The position numbers and the translations under genes are program-made. Under the pieces are notes generated by a model. That model searched no databases and was not told the origin of the DNA. It saw only the letters and a program-made list of their open reading frames with translations. 64,000 bases of DNA from Sordariomycetes sp. S80-01Y. Lineage: Eukaryota > Ascomycota > Sordariomycetes. How positions within the stretch are numbered: position 1 is the first letter of the stretch; each line of letters opens with the position of its first letter. Positions 31,738 to 44,400 of this stretch are shown here, in pieces. The stretch lies in assembly GCA_037042185.1 (NCBI GenBank), contig JAXQJY010000028.1, positions 2,294,001 through 2,358,000 on the forward strand, written 5' to 3'.

Positions 31738-32844
31738 TTGACAAGAGATACTTGATCCTTGCACTCTAAGCGAGCCAACCGTGTTTCAAACTGCCATAAA
31801 AAATCCTTCCCCGGCAATCACATGTGAACGACTATCCTGTTGCGTAGGCCTGCCCTCATCTGAATCGTGAAGGCGGCATCCGACTTCTCATGAATTGAGT
31901 TGACCACTCTCCGCCCCAAGCCCCCGGAAGAACTGAGATACTGAAGAATAGCTCAGTATTACTGTCGCCAGAGCCTAATGTGCAACATGATTCAAGAAAT
32001 GGCGTGTCTGCGCAGCGCCTTGTCGCTCATTTGCAAACGTATGGCGGCAAAAACTCGACACGAGCCCCCCGAATTTCAACGACGATCGAATGGCAGTTCG
32101 AGGCGAAGTCTACTTTGCCATCTTGATATCAGGGAGTGACGACGCAGCCTGGCCCCATGAGAGCCTCGCATTTTGCCCTCTGAAATTCAAGGCTGGGATC
32201 GCGAGCTGCGCCCGGCTTTACTGGCTCTGGAGCGCCCAGGACACCCAGCAGGGTTGCGCACGGCCCCCCAAAGGGCCATGGCAATGAGACACAAAGCTGA
32301 CTCCGGAGGCGCAACCCCAAAGATTGCCATCCTCTGACACGGCCAACCAAGAGCTGGACTGAGCCACACTGATATTGAGTGATGTTGGTGACCGAGACCA
32401 GCCGACGTGTTCACCCGGTCAAGAAAGACAGTGCCAATGTACGGGTTGCCCGCGACAGCTCTTTGAATTGATTGGATGGAAAGCACTTTGCGATGTTTTC
32501 TCAGCTTCGCTGCTTAGAGTTGGAGGGTCACGAGGCTACGTGAATGGTCTTCCCCCATGCAGTGCGATGCAGTCTGGTTGCATCGTAGACTTCCGACGAG
32601 TGGCAGCATGGAATGAGGGGTAATCGCGCCTCGGGAGCAGATTGAGGCTCTTCCGTCTCATAAGGCAGCTCATGTGTTCCATGAGCTTGCAAGTGAATCT
32701 GCGCGCAGCTTTAAAGGGACAAGCGTCCGTCCGTAGCCTGGGGTGGTCCAGCCCTGTGCAAGGTCTCGGACATCGCCACGCCGCAACGGCCTGGTACCAG
32801 AGCAACGCCTCAAGTCAGCCCAAGGCAGACACGAAATCTCGAAA
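31738..32844. other. Intergenic, nothing recognised
   Basis: About 1.1 kb after the DUF2252 stop. Only short frames on both strands. Confidence 0.45.
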
Positions 32845-33139
32845 ATGGTCGAAACAGAGTATACGAAGGACTACAGGCTCGATCAGAACGTTTTGGAGAC
32901 CTACCTACAAAATCTATTCCCTACGGACACACCCACCGTAGAGGTGCGTCCCCCCAAAGTAGACGTCGACAGAAGCACTGACGGGTTGCAGTTGGGCGCT
33001 AATCGCCTCTACGCCTTGACGCTTCCCCGTAAGCTTGAGCAGGTAAGAGCAGTGAGATTACTTGCAGGGGCCTATCTCTAATAATTAAACGCAATAGCAT
33101 GAATGGGAAGCGATTGAGGACCTGCGGCTACCGCTATAG
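32845..33139 (+). CDS. Small spliced hypothetical protein (63 aa)
   Basis: A candidate gene with three exons, 32845-32943, 32992-33042 and 33098-33139. Introns of 48 and 55 nt have GTGCGT/GTAAGA donors and CAG/TAG acceptors, all phase 0. The product starts MVETEYTKDYRLDQNVLETY and includes ALTLPRKLEQ; it ends soon after. The style (a short helix, then a beta strand ending in LPRKL) faintly recalls N-terminal regions of fungal protein kinases. It could be the stub of a truncated kinase-like gene related to the kinase-vWA gene 3.6 kb downstream. The support is the consistency of three exons only; chance is not excluded. Confidence 0.3.
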
Positions 33140-33694
33140 AGGGCTGACCAGGTCAATGACGGGATGGTCTGGCGGAGTTGTCCGCAGGCGGGATCAGTCC
33201 ATATGCGTGAATTGGCGGTTGTCGCACGTAGGCGCTCGCGAAGCAGGATCTGTACAGTACCTTAAAGCGTTATGGTAGCTAGAATCCAAAGACATCTTGT
33301 GAGGGAAACAGCTCGTTTGAACCGCCATTCGTCAGGGCAAGGCACGCCTGAGTTAGCCGACGGCTGTGATCCAGGCTCAGCTGGTACGTATAATCCGTGT
33401 TGTTGGCTGCAAGGCTGGGCCACTCCGCCACGCAGAACCCGAGGTGGCAATGGTGCATACGCCCTTCCCTTTCAAAAACAAGGTCAACCACCCTGACGCA
33501 CTTTCATCTGTCCCAAGGGGCCTACCACCTCACGAGGCATCTTGGCTAGGCATTTCATATTTCATGGTGCCAAATCCATCCGCGCACATTCCTGGGAAGG
33601 TCGGCTCACAGACAAATACTTCGTCATTTCAGTTCTCGGGATCTCCGAGGGACCAAAGTGTAGATGCTTTTTCATCCTTCAAAGTCTAGCAAAG
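33140..33694. other. Promoter region of the CorA-like gene
   Basis: About 550 bp without a recognisable gene. The frame of the CorA-like first exon continues upstream of the chosen ATG to 33542, but without conserved sequence. Confidence 0.4.
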
Positions 33695-36008
33695 ATGGAC
33701 GCACCACAACCATCCCATACATCTCCATTGTTGGAGTCAATATGTGAGCATGCTGCGTCATACCCTAGCAACCTTCCACGTCAATACGGAAGACCATCCG
33801 TGCTGAAGGCCGAAGAAGAGAGGCTTCGAGAACAGGAGGAGCTCTTGTTTCGTTCTGCAAAGGTACAAATCCGCATGATGGAAAAGCAAGAAGCACACAA
33901 TGGTACGTTCTGATGTTTCCCCGTTGAAGACATTGGTGTTTCATGATTGCATTAAAAAGACTTACCAGCCACATTTTGATAGAACTCCCCAACGCCCCAG
34001 ATCTCATGGCAACTCACAATGAGTCCAGCCTTGGTCTACCCGCAAACTTCTCGCCTCATCATGGGATATACGTTGAGGACCTAGATTTCCAGGACTTCGA
34101 TAGCTTAAAGGAGCATCTTAGCTACCCGATGAGTCAGGGTCTCGAGGATGTGGCTTATCGCCATGTGTAAGCCTGCTCATCATTCTATCACCAGTAATAG
34201 TATGCTCGGCTTACATTTCAAAGTTTCATCCGCGGAAATAACAATCAATCAGCTCTATGGTGCACTCCTATGGCCTTCAAATACATATGTAGCTATCACC
34301 AAATATCGCCAGGCTTTCTGAAGCTGGTACATCAGCTAGGAAACCAGCTTAAACACGACAAACCGCGGTCATCGCACTTCGGAGGATTCTTCAATGAAAT
34401 CCACGACGAGCCATCACCAAATAATTTCTCAGAGAGACGATCAAGCGACATCTCAACCGTGAGCGATTCTCCGAACGTTGGAGAACGTCATGACACCTCA
34501 GGATCGACTAGACTTGGTCGTTCCGGCCGGCAATTGCGCAATTACTACCAATTGAGTGGAATGGAGAGAGCTGCAGGCGGACCAAGTAAGTGGTCAATGC
34601 GTCAGTCCACAGTATATCATTCTTTTGATCTAGTTTCGGCGAAGCAGCTGTGGATCACGATAAAAGCCGAGGCCAACTTGGAACAACGTTTTCAGGAAGA
34701 GCATTCAGCGTCAATGCCCGGGGAACCGTTTGAGAGCAAAGGTCTTCAAAGACTAGAAAGGGCGTTTGAGAGCTCTTTGCGAGCACATCTAGTGCATTTG
34801 GAATGGTGTGTGGAGGGTTGGAAGTGGTATCTAAACGACCGCGAGGTCGAGATCCGCCACATAATGGAGAGAAGCGAAGCGGCGCCCGTAACGCATGGAG
34901 AACCGAGGAATGCGATCAGTCGCGAAGCTACCTTCGGCCAAGTCCAAAGTGACATCACACACGCAGGCTTGGGGCGTCTGAACTCAATTTTCTCAAAACC
35001 GTCGCGACAAGTAACCCTCAACAGGGAGGACTCGAGCCCAACCGTTCAGCGCTTCAACACCTTGACATCCGGGATCTCAAGGAAGAGCACATTGAATAAT
35101 GGGAAAGGGGTCATAATATCGCAAAGACCCCAGCCGGTCTCAATTGAAGCAGCCGTAGCGCAGATCCAGATGGCCGACCACGTGAAGCACTTCCGCCACA
35201 CAGAAGGGATATTCAAGGATTTCACCATCAAAGGGTATCAGAAGCTCTCAGCCTTTTCTACGGGGCTGCAGGACACTAAGCTTGCTCTCGAATCGAATTT
35301 GCGAGCTTTAGAGGGTATCAGAGAAAGCTACGGCTCTTTTACCAAAAGCGACGAGTGCCCTGTCGAGATCAAGGATTCTTGTCAAAGGGCTGTGCGCAAC
35401 TTTGGTCGTGTGATCGATGGGTTGCAAAGAGAGCTGCAAAGCGAGATCGCGCGTGTAAATAGTCTTGCAGGTCAACTGCAAGACGCAAAGCCTTTGGTGA
35501 GCCGTGCGAACTTCTACAATGACAATCCTCCAAGCTGACGATGTGACAGTATGAATCGATCCTCCAGTATCGAAACACAAAGGCCCATGAAACCATGGCA
35601 TTGCACGCCCGCTACGCTTCGTTGCGGATGGAGTCGGTTGGAGAACGTACCGAAAAATTGACCAGCTCCATGCATGTCATCACGACGTTTACACTTCTAT
35701 TGCTGCCCGGAACATTCCTTGGAGTAGGTCGAGCCATCTGTACAATCAGCACAAGACGATCTGACATGTTCCTGGCACAGTCCATCTTCAGTACAGATAT
35801 CATCAAACGAGGGGATGCTGGTATACACCTGGATTCGGTGCTTGGAATACTCTTCTTGGAGATTTGCCTCCCCATGATGATCTGCTCGCTGTTTGCCTGG
35901 GGACTCTATATGTTTCTGAAGCGCAGAGCTATTGGAAATCGTAGCATTGAGCTCCTTCAGCACGAGGACGCGAGATATGATGTAGAGAAGGGGCAAGAGA
36001 GTGTCTGA
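33695..36008 (+). CDS. CorA-like two-helix membrane protein
   Basis: Five exons (33695-33902, 33983-34166, 34224-35496, 35550-35723, 35781-36008), all in phase; 688 aa. The N-terminal half has the fungal CorA-like N-domain features YRHVFIRG, SYHQISPGFL and GRSGRQLR, and a WSMRQSTVYHSFD box. A long helical region with many charged residues follows. Two membrane helices close the protein (~594-613, SSMHVITTFTLLLLPGTF, and ~632-658). This is the fold of CorA Mg2+ channels, but the GMN signature of true CorA is absent, so ion transport is unproven. Large families of this type occur in filamentous ascomycetes, function unknown. The last intron (57 nt) is frame-neutral and stop-free, so retention would insert 19 residues right after the first helix. 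Confidence 0.82.
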
Positions 36009-36754
36009 GGAGTTGAATAGAGCCGTCACATCATACTTCAGCCTCGAAGTTTGGCACAGCCTCGTAAATTTCCGCAAGACTCCTTCTTGCCCGCAAACTT
36101 ACGCGGGCGCTGGAATGCCTGGGCAGGCTGTGCGGCTGGGCATACTACTCATCGTTGCTCGTTGCGAGACAACGTGCAGCCAGATCAGACACATGACCAA
36201 TGAAGGCTCTCTCCGGGACGCCACCCTAACAGCGTGCTGCATACCTACCCCTCACTTCAGCTTGTGGTCAGCCCTTTCTCTTGATAATCCGTAGGGCGGA
36301 CCATGAAGGCAGCACATTTGCCTACTTCAAATACGTAAGCCTGCTCCCACCTCCCGGGCCCACCACGAGCCATCCGTCCTGGTGCCCTTCAGCCTCACCA
36401 TCAACCGTGATGCTTAAATACGTGTAACCGATTGTCATATATGATCTGCATTCCAGTCTTCGCATATGGAGACAGCGAAAGGAATCATCGGATGATATCA
36501 ACTCCTCACACAGGCGCCGCTTCCAAAGCTCGATTCTGCGAGCGATGACCGTATCTCGAGCTCCCGACCTGCTCCAGGACTGCCTCGTTACGAAGCCTCA
36601 CCGTCCGGCACGCCACCTCGCCAAAACAAAGTTTTATATCCAACTCTCGCCTTGACCCAATCAAATGTCTCTAGTTCAATCTGCGCACAGTCCCTAAACA
36701 TCTCCGATACTCGGTGGCACTCGTCGTTCGGAACGCCCTGTCGATCAGCGCAGC
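36009..36754. other. Promoter region of the kinase-vWA gene
   Basis: About 750 bp between two plus-strand genes. No supportable coding sequence. Confidence 0.45.
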
Positions 36755-39427
36755 ATGTCGACAGCTCAGGCTCTCCCCTCCTCGGATTCGGGATATTTCA
36801 GCCAATTCAAAACCGAGATACACAATGGGTTGAGGACCGGAACAGATTGCGAAGGGAATTCGAAGAAATACGTACCATACCGGGTACTTGTGGATTATTG
36901 GACGCCACAAAACATCGCCGATATTCTACGCCAGCATTTGGGAGAAAGGGCAGAATACATCTTCAGGAAAGACGTACAGGAAAAGTATCTCAGGGGTCTT
37001 TCCATTCTAGCATTCGCTTCGACATCGAGAAAAGCCTACATTGACGAGCTTCCCCTTCTCGTGAACGCTAAGGTCGACGATGATCGTTTAGCTTCAGAAG
37101 AACCCGAGAAGTGTCTGTCCCCGGACGCTTGGGGGGTCTTCAAGAACCTCCGATGGAAGTTTTGTCCGATAAGTCTGGGGTATGACGGAAGTTTGCGAGG
37201 TTCTCTTCTTCATCCACATCGCATCTTTCCAGGGCAGATTCGTACTCCTGAGTCCTTGGGGAGATCTGAAATAGGACAGGGCCGGAGACATCCCGATGCT
37301 GAATTCCAATTTTTGGAGCTTGAAGAATGCAAACACCCTGGGAAGGCTCCCGAAAGACTGGTAAGATGTGTTCCAAGCCTCGATGCTTTTTCATATGTGA
37401 GCTAACTCCATTTGTGGCAGACGGGAATGGCCGTGATAAAGTCGTATCCCGCAGCAGCGCGCGATTCGTGGTCAAACGAGACGGTTTTCTTCGGACGCTC
37501 AGAACAAAGTCGCCGACGACCAGATAACATTGTGAGATGTTTAGGGTTTTACTCTTGTGACTCCCCGACGAAAGGGCTAAGGCATAATATTGTGCTAGAA
37601 TACGCCAGCCGCGGAAGCCTTCAGGAATTTTTGACGGTGGAAACCCCGCCTCGGACAGCAGCTGATATATCGGCTTTCTGGCGCTCCGTCGTCCCCTTCC
37701 TGTGCGGGCTGGAGTATATCCACAACAGAGACCATAGCCACGAAGAAGTCGCAAGGTATGTAGGAGTAAATTTGGACATCCTGGATAGCTCAAAAGATAC
37801 TGACAAAGCTGCTCCAGTGTCCATCAAGACGTCAAGCCTTCTAATCTTCTGGTGTTCCCCGGGCCCAAGGGACGGTTCGACTTTGTGCTCAAGATATGCG
37901 ATTTCGGACTCGGAACGACCAAAGGGAAGCCGGCATCGCTTGGCCCGCATAGGGATGGAAGCTCAGAATTTAGTAAGCCTGGAGACATATTTGCATCCCC
38001 CTGAATCTTGGCTCTAACAGCTGTGTAGGCTCCCCGGAGAAGTTCTTCGCTAACGCAGTAGAGTACCCAGCTCATCCCACGACCGATATGTGGGCTGCGG
38101 CGTGCGTTATTCTCGAAATGGCTGCATGGGTCCTAAACGGCTTTGAAGGCCAAGAGCAGTTTAAGCGACTTCGACATGACGAAATTGAGCGGACCGCGCG
38201 TGATATGTACAAAAGGGGTCACAGATACTGCTATCACAACGGATCTGCTGCTCTGGACTGTGTCCTTCATGCATCGACGTCCTTGGCAGGGATCGATGAA
38301 TTGACTATAAGTATAGTGAAGACAGTGGTGGAAGGCATCTTTGCAAAGTACAGCCATGAGCGATATTCCGCCGGCAGACTCTTACAAATTCTTCGACGCA
38401 TAATCCTGGCCGAAGGACATCAAGGCTCTTCAGACCACTCGAACAGGGAGAGTCGTCCTCGCTCATCAGCAGCTCACCAAAACCGCGGCATGGTCGTCCC
38501 TGGCATAGAAATGCCAGTCGTTACATGGGAAGATATAATGAAGTGGAAGAGGAGCAGACACACCATAACTCTCGATGGTCAATCGTTGGCGTGGAATGAA
38601 TTGGGGGGACGCGATCACGTAAGTGCCCATTACGGCTAGCTTCGCGATCAGTCGCTTACATATCAGATCATCATCATCGACAACTCAAAGAGTATGCAGG
38701 TTCACAAAAGTGTCTTGCTGGAGAGATTATACCTTATTGCCTACGTACTGAAACACGTCGACCCGGACAGGCTGGAGGTAATGATGACGAGTGGACGGGA
38801 TCTCGAAAAGCTCAAAACAGCGACAGACGTCCGGGACTACGTCTCCGATCATTTCGCCGACGGGAAAGATGCTGGCATGCACATGGAAACTTGCCTGAGA
38901 CAAATCTCCGAAAGGGTCACAAGCCACTTACCCGACGGAGTAGCTCGAAGTATCTTGGCCAAAGTTTTGGGAAGATCCGTGAGCCGACTCCCGCAGCGGA
39001 GCCAAACATCGAAGAGAATCAGCGTTTACTTCTTGACCGATGGCGTCTGGGTGGACAGCCTGGATGAGGCAGACGTCAAGACGATCGAGAAGAAAATTCG
39101 TATCATGGTGGAGGAAATCGAGAAACATCGTAGAGGCGATCGTCAATTTCTCTCATTGCAGTTCATACGATTCGGAAACCACGACAAGGGGATTGAGATG
39201 TTGGACCACTTGGACAATCTTTTATCCAAAGAAAGGTAAGGCTATTCCGCTCCTGCACTTGTGCCATTATTGGCGTTATGGGATCTTGACTAACACAGGC
39301 TAGCGACTGCATAGATCACAAGCCCATCGATTATGAAGGCGGCGTCTGGCACATCCTGATCGGCTCGCTGATCCGCAGCATCGACGGAAGCGCATCGCCA
39401 ACAAACACAGCTGTGGGGGCATCTTAG
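36755..39427 (+). CDS. Protein kinase fused to a von Willebrand factor A domain
   Basis: Six exons (36755-37360, 37421-37755, 37818-37972, 38029-38618, 38667-39235, 39304-39427), introns 48-68 nt, all in phase; 792 aa. A ~170-residue N-terminal region of unknown fold (ending LRWKFCPISL) precedes a Ser/Thr kinase: candidate glycine loop EIGQG, AVIK (Lys ~209), GLEYIH, catalytic loop HQDVKPSN (Asp ~318), CDFGLG (Asp ~342), SPE and TTDMWAAACVILEMA. All catalytic residues are therefore present. A ~60-residue linker leads to a vWA domain opening with IIIIDNSKSM, a complete MIDAS DxSxS (Asp 567, Ser 569, Ser 571), and carrying YFLTDG (Asp ~687). So the protein pairs an apparently active kinase with a metal-dependent adhesion/protein-binding module. 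A 42-nt frame-neutral intron in exon 1 (about 37192-37233) cannot be excluded. No known role. Confidence 0.82.
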
Positions 39428-39823
39428 ATTTGTAACAGCTTCGACGCAGATCAGGCTCTGTTTACGCACGGCCTGCTTACTCCGGCGTCGGTAAACTGCA
39501 ATACCATTTGAACCGGCGTTACAAGCTCATTTACATCATGAAAGATCTTGGGCTGTCACGCGGTGCTCAAGATCTCGGCTGCAGATTACCAGCTCATTCA
39601 TGGACCTCAGAAAAAAATAGGATGGGGTTGCTTCAGGCTAGAAATAGTATCCTTTCGAGTTCAGTTGAAGGGAAGGCAGGTCGGAAACCCCGCCCCCCCA
39701 ACGATGCTTTCTTTTCTGTGCAGGCGCGAAGAAGGCATCTAGATGGCGTAGAATCCTTTTATACAACCTCCTAAGCACTCTGACAGTATTTGAGGGCTCT
39801 CATGTACGCTTCTCCCCCCTCAC
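39428..39823. other. Convergent 3' flank, kinase-vWA / SRPK-like kinase
   Basis: About 400 bp between two convergent kinase genes, with short frames only. The SRPK-like stop codon sits inside a good donor consensus (GTAAGTGAG), so a further 3' exon in this stretch is possible, but none is recognised. Confidence 0.4.
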
Positions 39824-41412
39824 TTACGGAAGCTTGAACCACTCATGTTCTGCCGCTTCAGCAGCGCTGATACGATCGTTCGGATTGAACTTTAAGAGTT
39901 TTCCCAAGAGATCTGCAAACACCACAATCTCTTCCTGAGATATATCCCGATGGGTCCATGGCGGTCTCTCTGGCATGTGCCACAGGCCAGGTTCAAGCTT
40001 CTCCTTGATTGAACGGGCGCCTGGCGCAAGAGATGGGTGCCAGTTGGAAGTGTCGGCTTCATCCTCGGGGTTCATCTCAATCACCTTCCCATCGTCATCG
40101 ACCTCGTCTTTGTAATGGGCTAAGCGGAACTCCCATGTTGACCACCAGGGTTCAGGCAGTTTGCCAAGAATTCGCATCATACCTTCCAAGTAGTCATCGT
40201 CATGGTCGTCAAATGACCCAAAGAGCTTTCTGCCGGTGCGAACAGTGAACAAGGTGCATCCAAGAGCCCAAAGATCCGCACCAATACCCATTTCGTTGTC
40301 TAAGATCACTTCTGGCGCGCGGTAAGCTCCGGGGATGCCCAGCTCCTCCGGCGGCGTCGTTGCCTCGTACCATTCGCCGAAGTCAATGAGAGTTGGCCGG
40401 GGTTCCCAAAGATCTTTGGAGACCCCGGTCCAATCTACAGCATAAACAAGATACCTTGGAGTTCCCGGTTGATCGTGGGCGTTCTCTGATGAAAACCCGA
40501 TAACAGGGTTGCGTTGCGGTTGCCCCAACCGTTTGATGATATCTTCTTCACTCATCCCATCAAACCCACGCATCTGATGAAGCATATTACTCGGAGTGAT
40601 ATCTATAGTCATCTGTTAATAATTCTGTGTGAGGATTTGAAAGCATTTTGCCTACCTCCGTGGCAAATGCCCTTCCCATGAAGCATGCTAACGGCTCGGA
40701 TAAGGCCATGGCAAGAGTTCCGCAAGACTTTTGCGTGATCTTCGGGATCAGGCAGTGTTTCATAGTTGACCTTTGGTCCGTTCACTTTGTAGACGAAGCA
40801 GTAATGTCTACCGTTAGGGCCTTCGATTGTAAAGTGATCCAAAGGAAGACTGATTGAAGCCTTGTCGTCGCTGTCTCCTGGACCTTTGTCCAGACGGGCC
40901 TCTATTGTCGAAGTACTGAGCTCGCGGTAGTCTTCCGTAGACGCGTCCGCCATCAATACCTTCACAGCGACATATTTCGTCGATTTTTCTTCAAACGTGT
41001 CTCGACACAGCCACACCGTCGCAAAACCCCCGTGGCCGAGCTTACTTACGACACGATACCTGGCATTGTGTCCGAGGCCATCTCCGAGGTGAACAGGGTG
41101 AAGCCCGCCTTCCTGGTACTCAGCAAGAGATTCTAACCCGAAAGGGGCGAGCTCTAGGCGGAATGTAGGTCTGTGCATCGAGGGAGATCCATAGCATTCC
41201 TCGAATGCGGATTGGCCCGACGTCTGAACAGCCAGAGCTGGCTCTTCGCGATGGCAGATGCGATCTGGATCTTGGACAAGGGCTTCGAGCTCGCTGGTCG
41301 ACATAGGTGACATTGAGACGACTGATACTCTGGGCAACCAGTCTGGCTCGTGCCGGACGGGCAGAGTTGATTCGGCGCCTGGGGGGACTAGAATCAAGAG
41401 TTGAACCAACAT
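39824..41412 (-). CDS. SRPK-like serine/threonine protein kinase
   Basis: Two exons, 41412-40656 and 40602-39824, with a 53-nt intron in the catalytic loop; 511 aa. Start at the ATG at 41412 is the longest choice; Met 34 and Met 37 are alternatives. Kinase elements: glycine loop LGHGGFATVWLCRD, VAVK, a catalytic loop that exists only after splicing (ICHGDITPSN, Asp ~253), LIDFGEW, YRAPEVIL and a C-lobe ending FNPNDRISAAEA. The sequence style (insertion between lobes, WYE, YRAPEV) is that of SR-protein kinases. The catalytic-loop Lys of HxDxKxxN is Thr here, as in several divergent fungal SRPK-like kinases, so activity may be altered. Expanded SRPK-like families are typical of filamentous ascomycetes. 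Confidence 0.83.
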
Positions 41413-44400
41413 AAAAGCGCATACATGGGGAGGAAGCTTGAGTGGCGCTGGGTCAGACTTGACGGCGCTGAAGCTAGAGGAAGCGGTGGGCCAGTGTTGA
41501 AGTTTCCATAGAGTCTCGACGTCGAGAATTGATTTTGCGGTCTGTCATCGTCGTGAGGGGAGACGAGCATGTACAGCAACAGACTACGTTGTCGGCGGCT
41601 AACGCTGGAGCTGATTGGGTCGTGTTGATGGTTTGCAAACCAACACACAGGCTCCAAGCCAACACACACTTGCCTGGTTGGGCTCGAAAACGACCATTGT
41701 CATCGACTCTTCTAGCGAAACTACCTAGAGGCAAAGATGGACCCAAAGGCCAGTCTATTCAACAATCTAGTCAGACCCTTGAAGGCAAGCTTGCACCCTC
41801 AAGCTTGTATCGTTCATAAAGGATGGTAGCGTCGAACCTTGGGAAACACGATAGATTCGTCCTTAATAATCATTGGTCCAGTAGCTTCTAAGAAGTCTCG
41901 TCTGATAACTCATTCTGAGAGACTCTTGGTTCGCCGGACCGGGTTGTGACCATGGACCTGGGTCAGCGGCCCCCAAACTTGTCAAAGCACGTGGCAGTTG
42001 CAGACGAGGCACATTACCACGGCTGTGCGTCGTATTGCAGATAATCGAATGTGAACCGTCGACACTTTGGGATCCTACCTTAGCCGTCAAGTACCGCCTA
42101 TTAGTAATCGGTACGCTTCATCGCAATAGACGGTAGACACTTACATCCCAAGACTCAAGACATAACGCTGACCCAGTCATGTTGTCACAGTGCTCACTAC
42201 TAAGAGGCTACTAGGTACATTCGCAAAATGTCTGACACAGCTGTGGGAAATCACGCTAGCTGCCAGTCTCGCAAGATTTATATGAACGATCCGATGTATG
42301 TAAATCAGACGTCCCATGCCTGTATGAACCACATCGGCGCCAACAATAGAGCATATTGACCAACTGGAAGAAGTTCGCAGAGCGAGGACCGGAAGTCTTT
42401 CAGACATCGTTGTGAATGCTTGATTCATCAACCGATGCTATTAGGGCTGATACAAGACTGGTAAAGTCAGCAACACGCTTCAAGCTACTTCGAGGGGCTT
42501 GAAGATCACAAAACAACGGAAACCCTAGAAGCGCTTCCATAGGCCTACAGAAGCCTCCCAGTGCCTTGACCACGGAAAATGAAAGCCAGAGCTCAGCGTG
42601 AGTATCCACTAAAGAACCTTCCCTGGCAGTCTCATAGCAGGAATATCTCACCAGAATACAATATCACTCGGGAGTCGACAGGGCGCACTGTGGCAAGACC
42701 GCCTGGGTCCCTGACTTCTCGAACTTTTTGAGAACATGTGGATGCTGCAACTATGACGAGTGATTGACTGTTTCACGATATCTAAGAAGGCGGATGAAGT
42801 GAGCATGGAAAGGAACATCCAGTGATTCCTTTCAGACTGCGTCGGAGAGGCATCCAATGCCGAGACGACTTGCTGCTCATGCCAACATGATACTGGCCTT
42901 CGTTGCCCACTTGAACAACCCGTCGAGGTCCTGCTATACCAGGCCATGGTGCCGGAAATCTGCTATCAAAACGCCTTGGCTCACAGCAGCTGCTCAATAT
43001 CGACCACCATTCCGCCGAAGTTTGTCATATCCACGGGTCGTCATCGCCAAGTGCTCCCAACCCTGGACCTTACCCGCGCCTACAGTGGCCCTGGACGCGT
43101 GCCGCAGTTGGGGGCAGATGGATTTCCCGCTGAATTCCGAGGGTGTGCTCAAACATTACGGTCTTCGGGAAATCCACCATGCGCACGTTCCACCTTGTTG
43201 TATGCAGCTCATGGGCTGCAGGAGGATTTCCCGAGCGTGGGCTGGCTGCGCATGGGTGTGCTGGCGACAGCCCAGCTGGGGTTATCAGCCTTATCCACGC
43301 CCCGGAGCTGTCAGGAGAGATCCGCCGGGGTGACAGGGGTGTCGGAGTGTGTCACTAGGCCAAGCTTCATGAGCGGGTGAGGGGCAGGGGCATGCGCTCT
43401 AGCGCGCTGACTATTGGCGGGCTCGCTCTTCTGGCAGTTCAAAACGGTAGCTTACAGCGAGAGCCCAGAAGTCTCTAGTCTCTCGAACGTCGGAGGCGCT
43501 TTGACGGAACAGGCTGGTGGGAGTCGTCTCGCGCGCGTCTAATGGCCTTAATTACTCCGTACTTGCGGGACGAGGGCGGGCAAATGGCATCGCTATTGCG
43601 AGTCTCAGCACGTAATGCGCCGAAAGAGATGCCGCTGACGCCGTTGGAACTTTGTCGAAACAGATTGGAACTCATGTACGTAAAGCACAGCTAGGGGATA
43701 CGACTTGCCGCAGGGGCGCTTCGTGCTAGCCGTGTGGCATTCCGGATCCACGATGCGGCGCACCCACCACTCGGGTTGGGCCGACAGTGGTGTTCACTCC
43801 CAGTCCCCCCCAATGGAAGGTTGCAGTGCGTGGACCTCACACAGGGGAATTTTACATTGGCCAGTATCCGAGCTTCACGCCTTATCTCCAAGCGAGGTTT
43901 GGATCTTTCTGTCGCTCATGGTTCTCTTGAAGTCCAAATTCACTTCTAGGGCTCATTCTAACAGTGTTGGTCTCTCGCGGTCAACACGATAGCCATTACG
44001 CGATAGCGCAATTGCGATAGAACCGGGCGAAATGTAGACCTACTGCATTATAGAGACATGAGAACGTAATGTGAGTACCGCGGCTGTAGTATCAACATGG
44101 GGTCGAGTGCATTTAGGCACCAGCTTTCGGTACTGGGCACGTTTCGCATCCCGCCTTGATCTTTCTGACTACCGTGGGGAGTTGGTAGCTTTTAGGCGAG
44201 AGGGAAGAAACTTTCTCATCCCTGGAATTGTAAGACGACTTCAGGGTCCTGGGCAGGAGATATGAGAGTCCGCGTTGTTGCCATAACATGACCCCCTGTA
44301 AAGAGCGGCGCTCGATGTTAGCGTCAACAGCACATCTACCGAGGATGCTAGACCTAGAGTGTGACAGGCGAGCTAGTCGAGAGTATTGGCCGAGCAGCAC

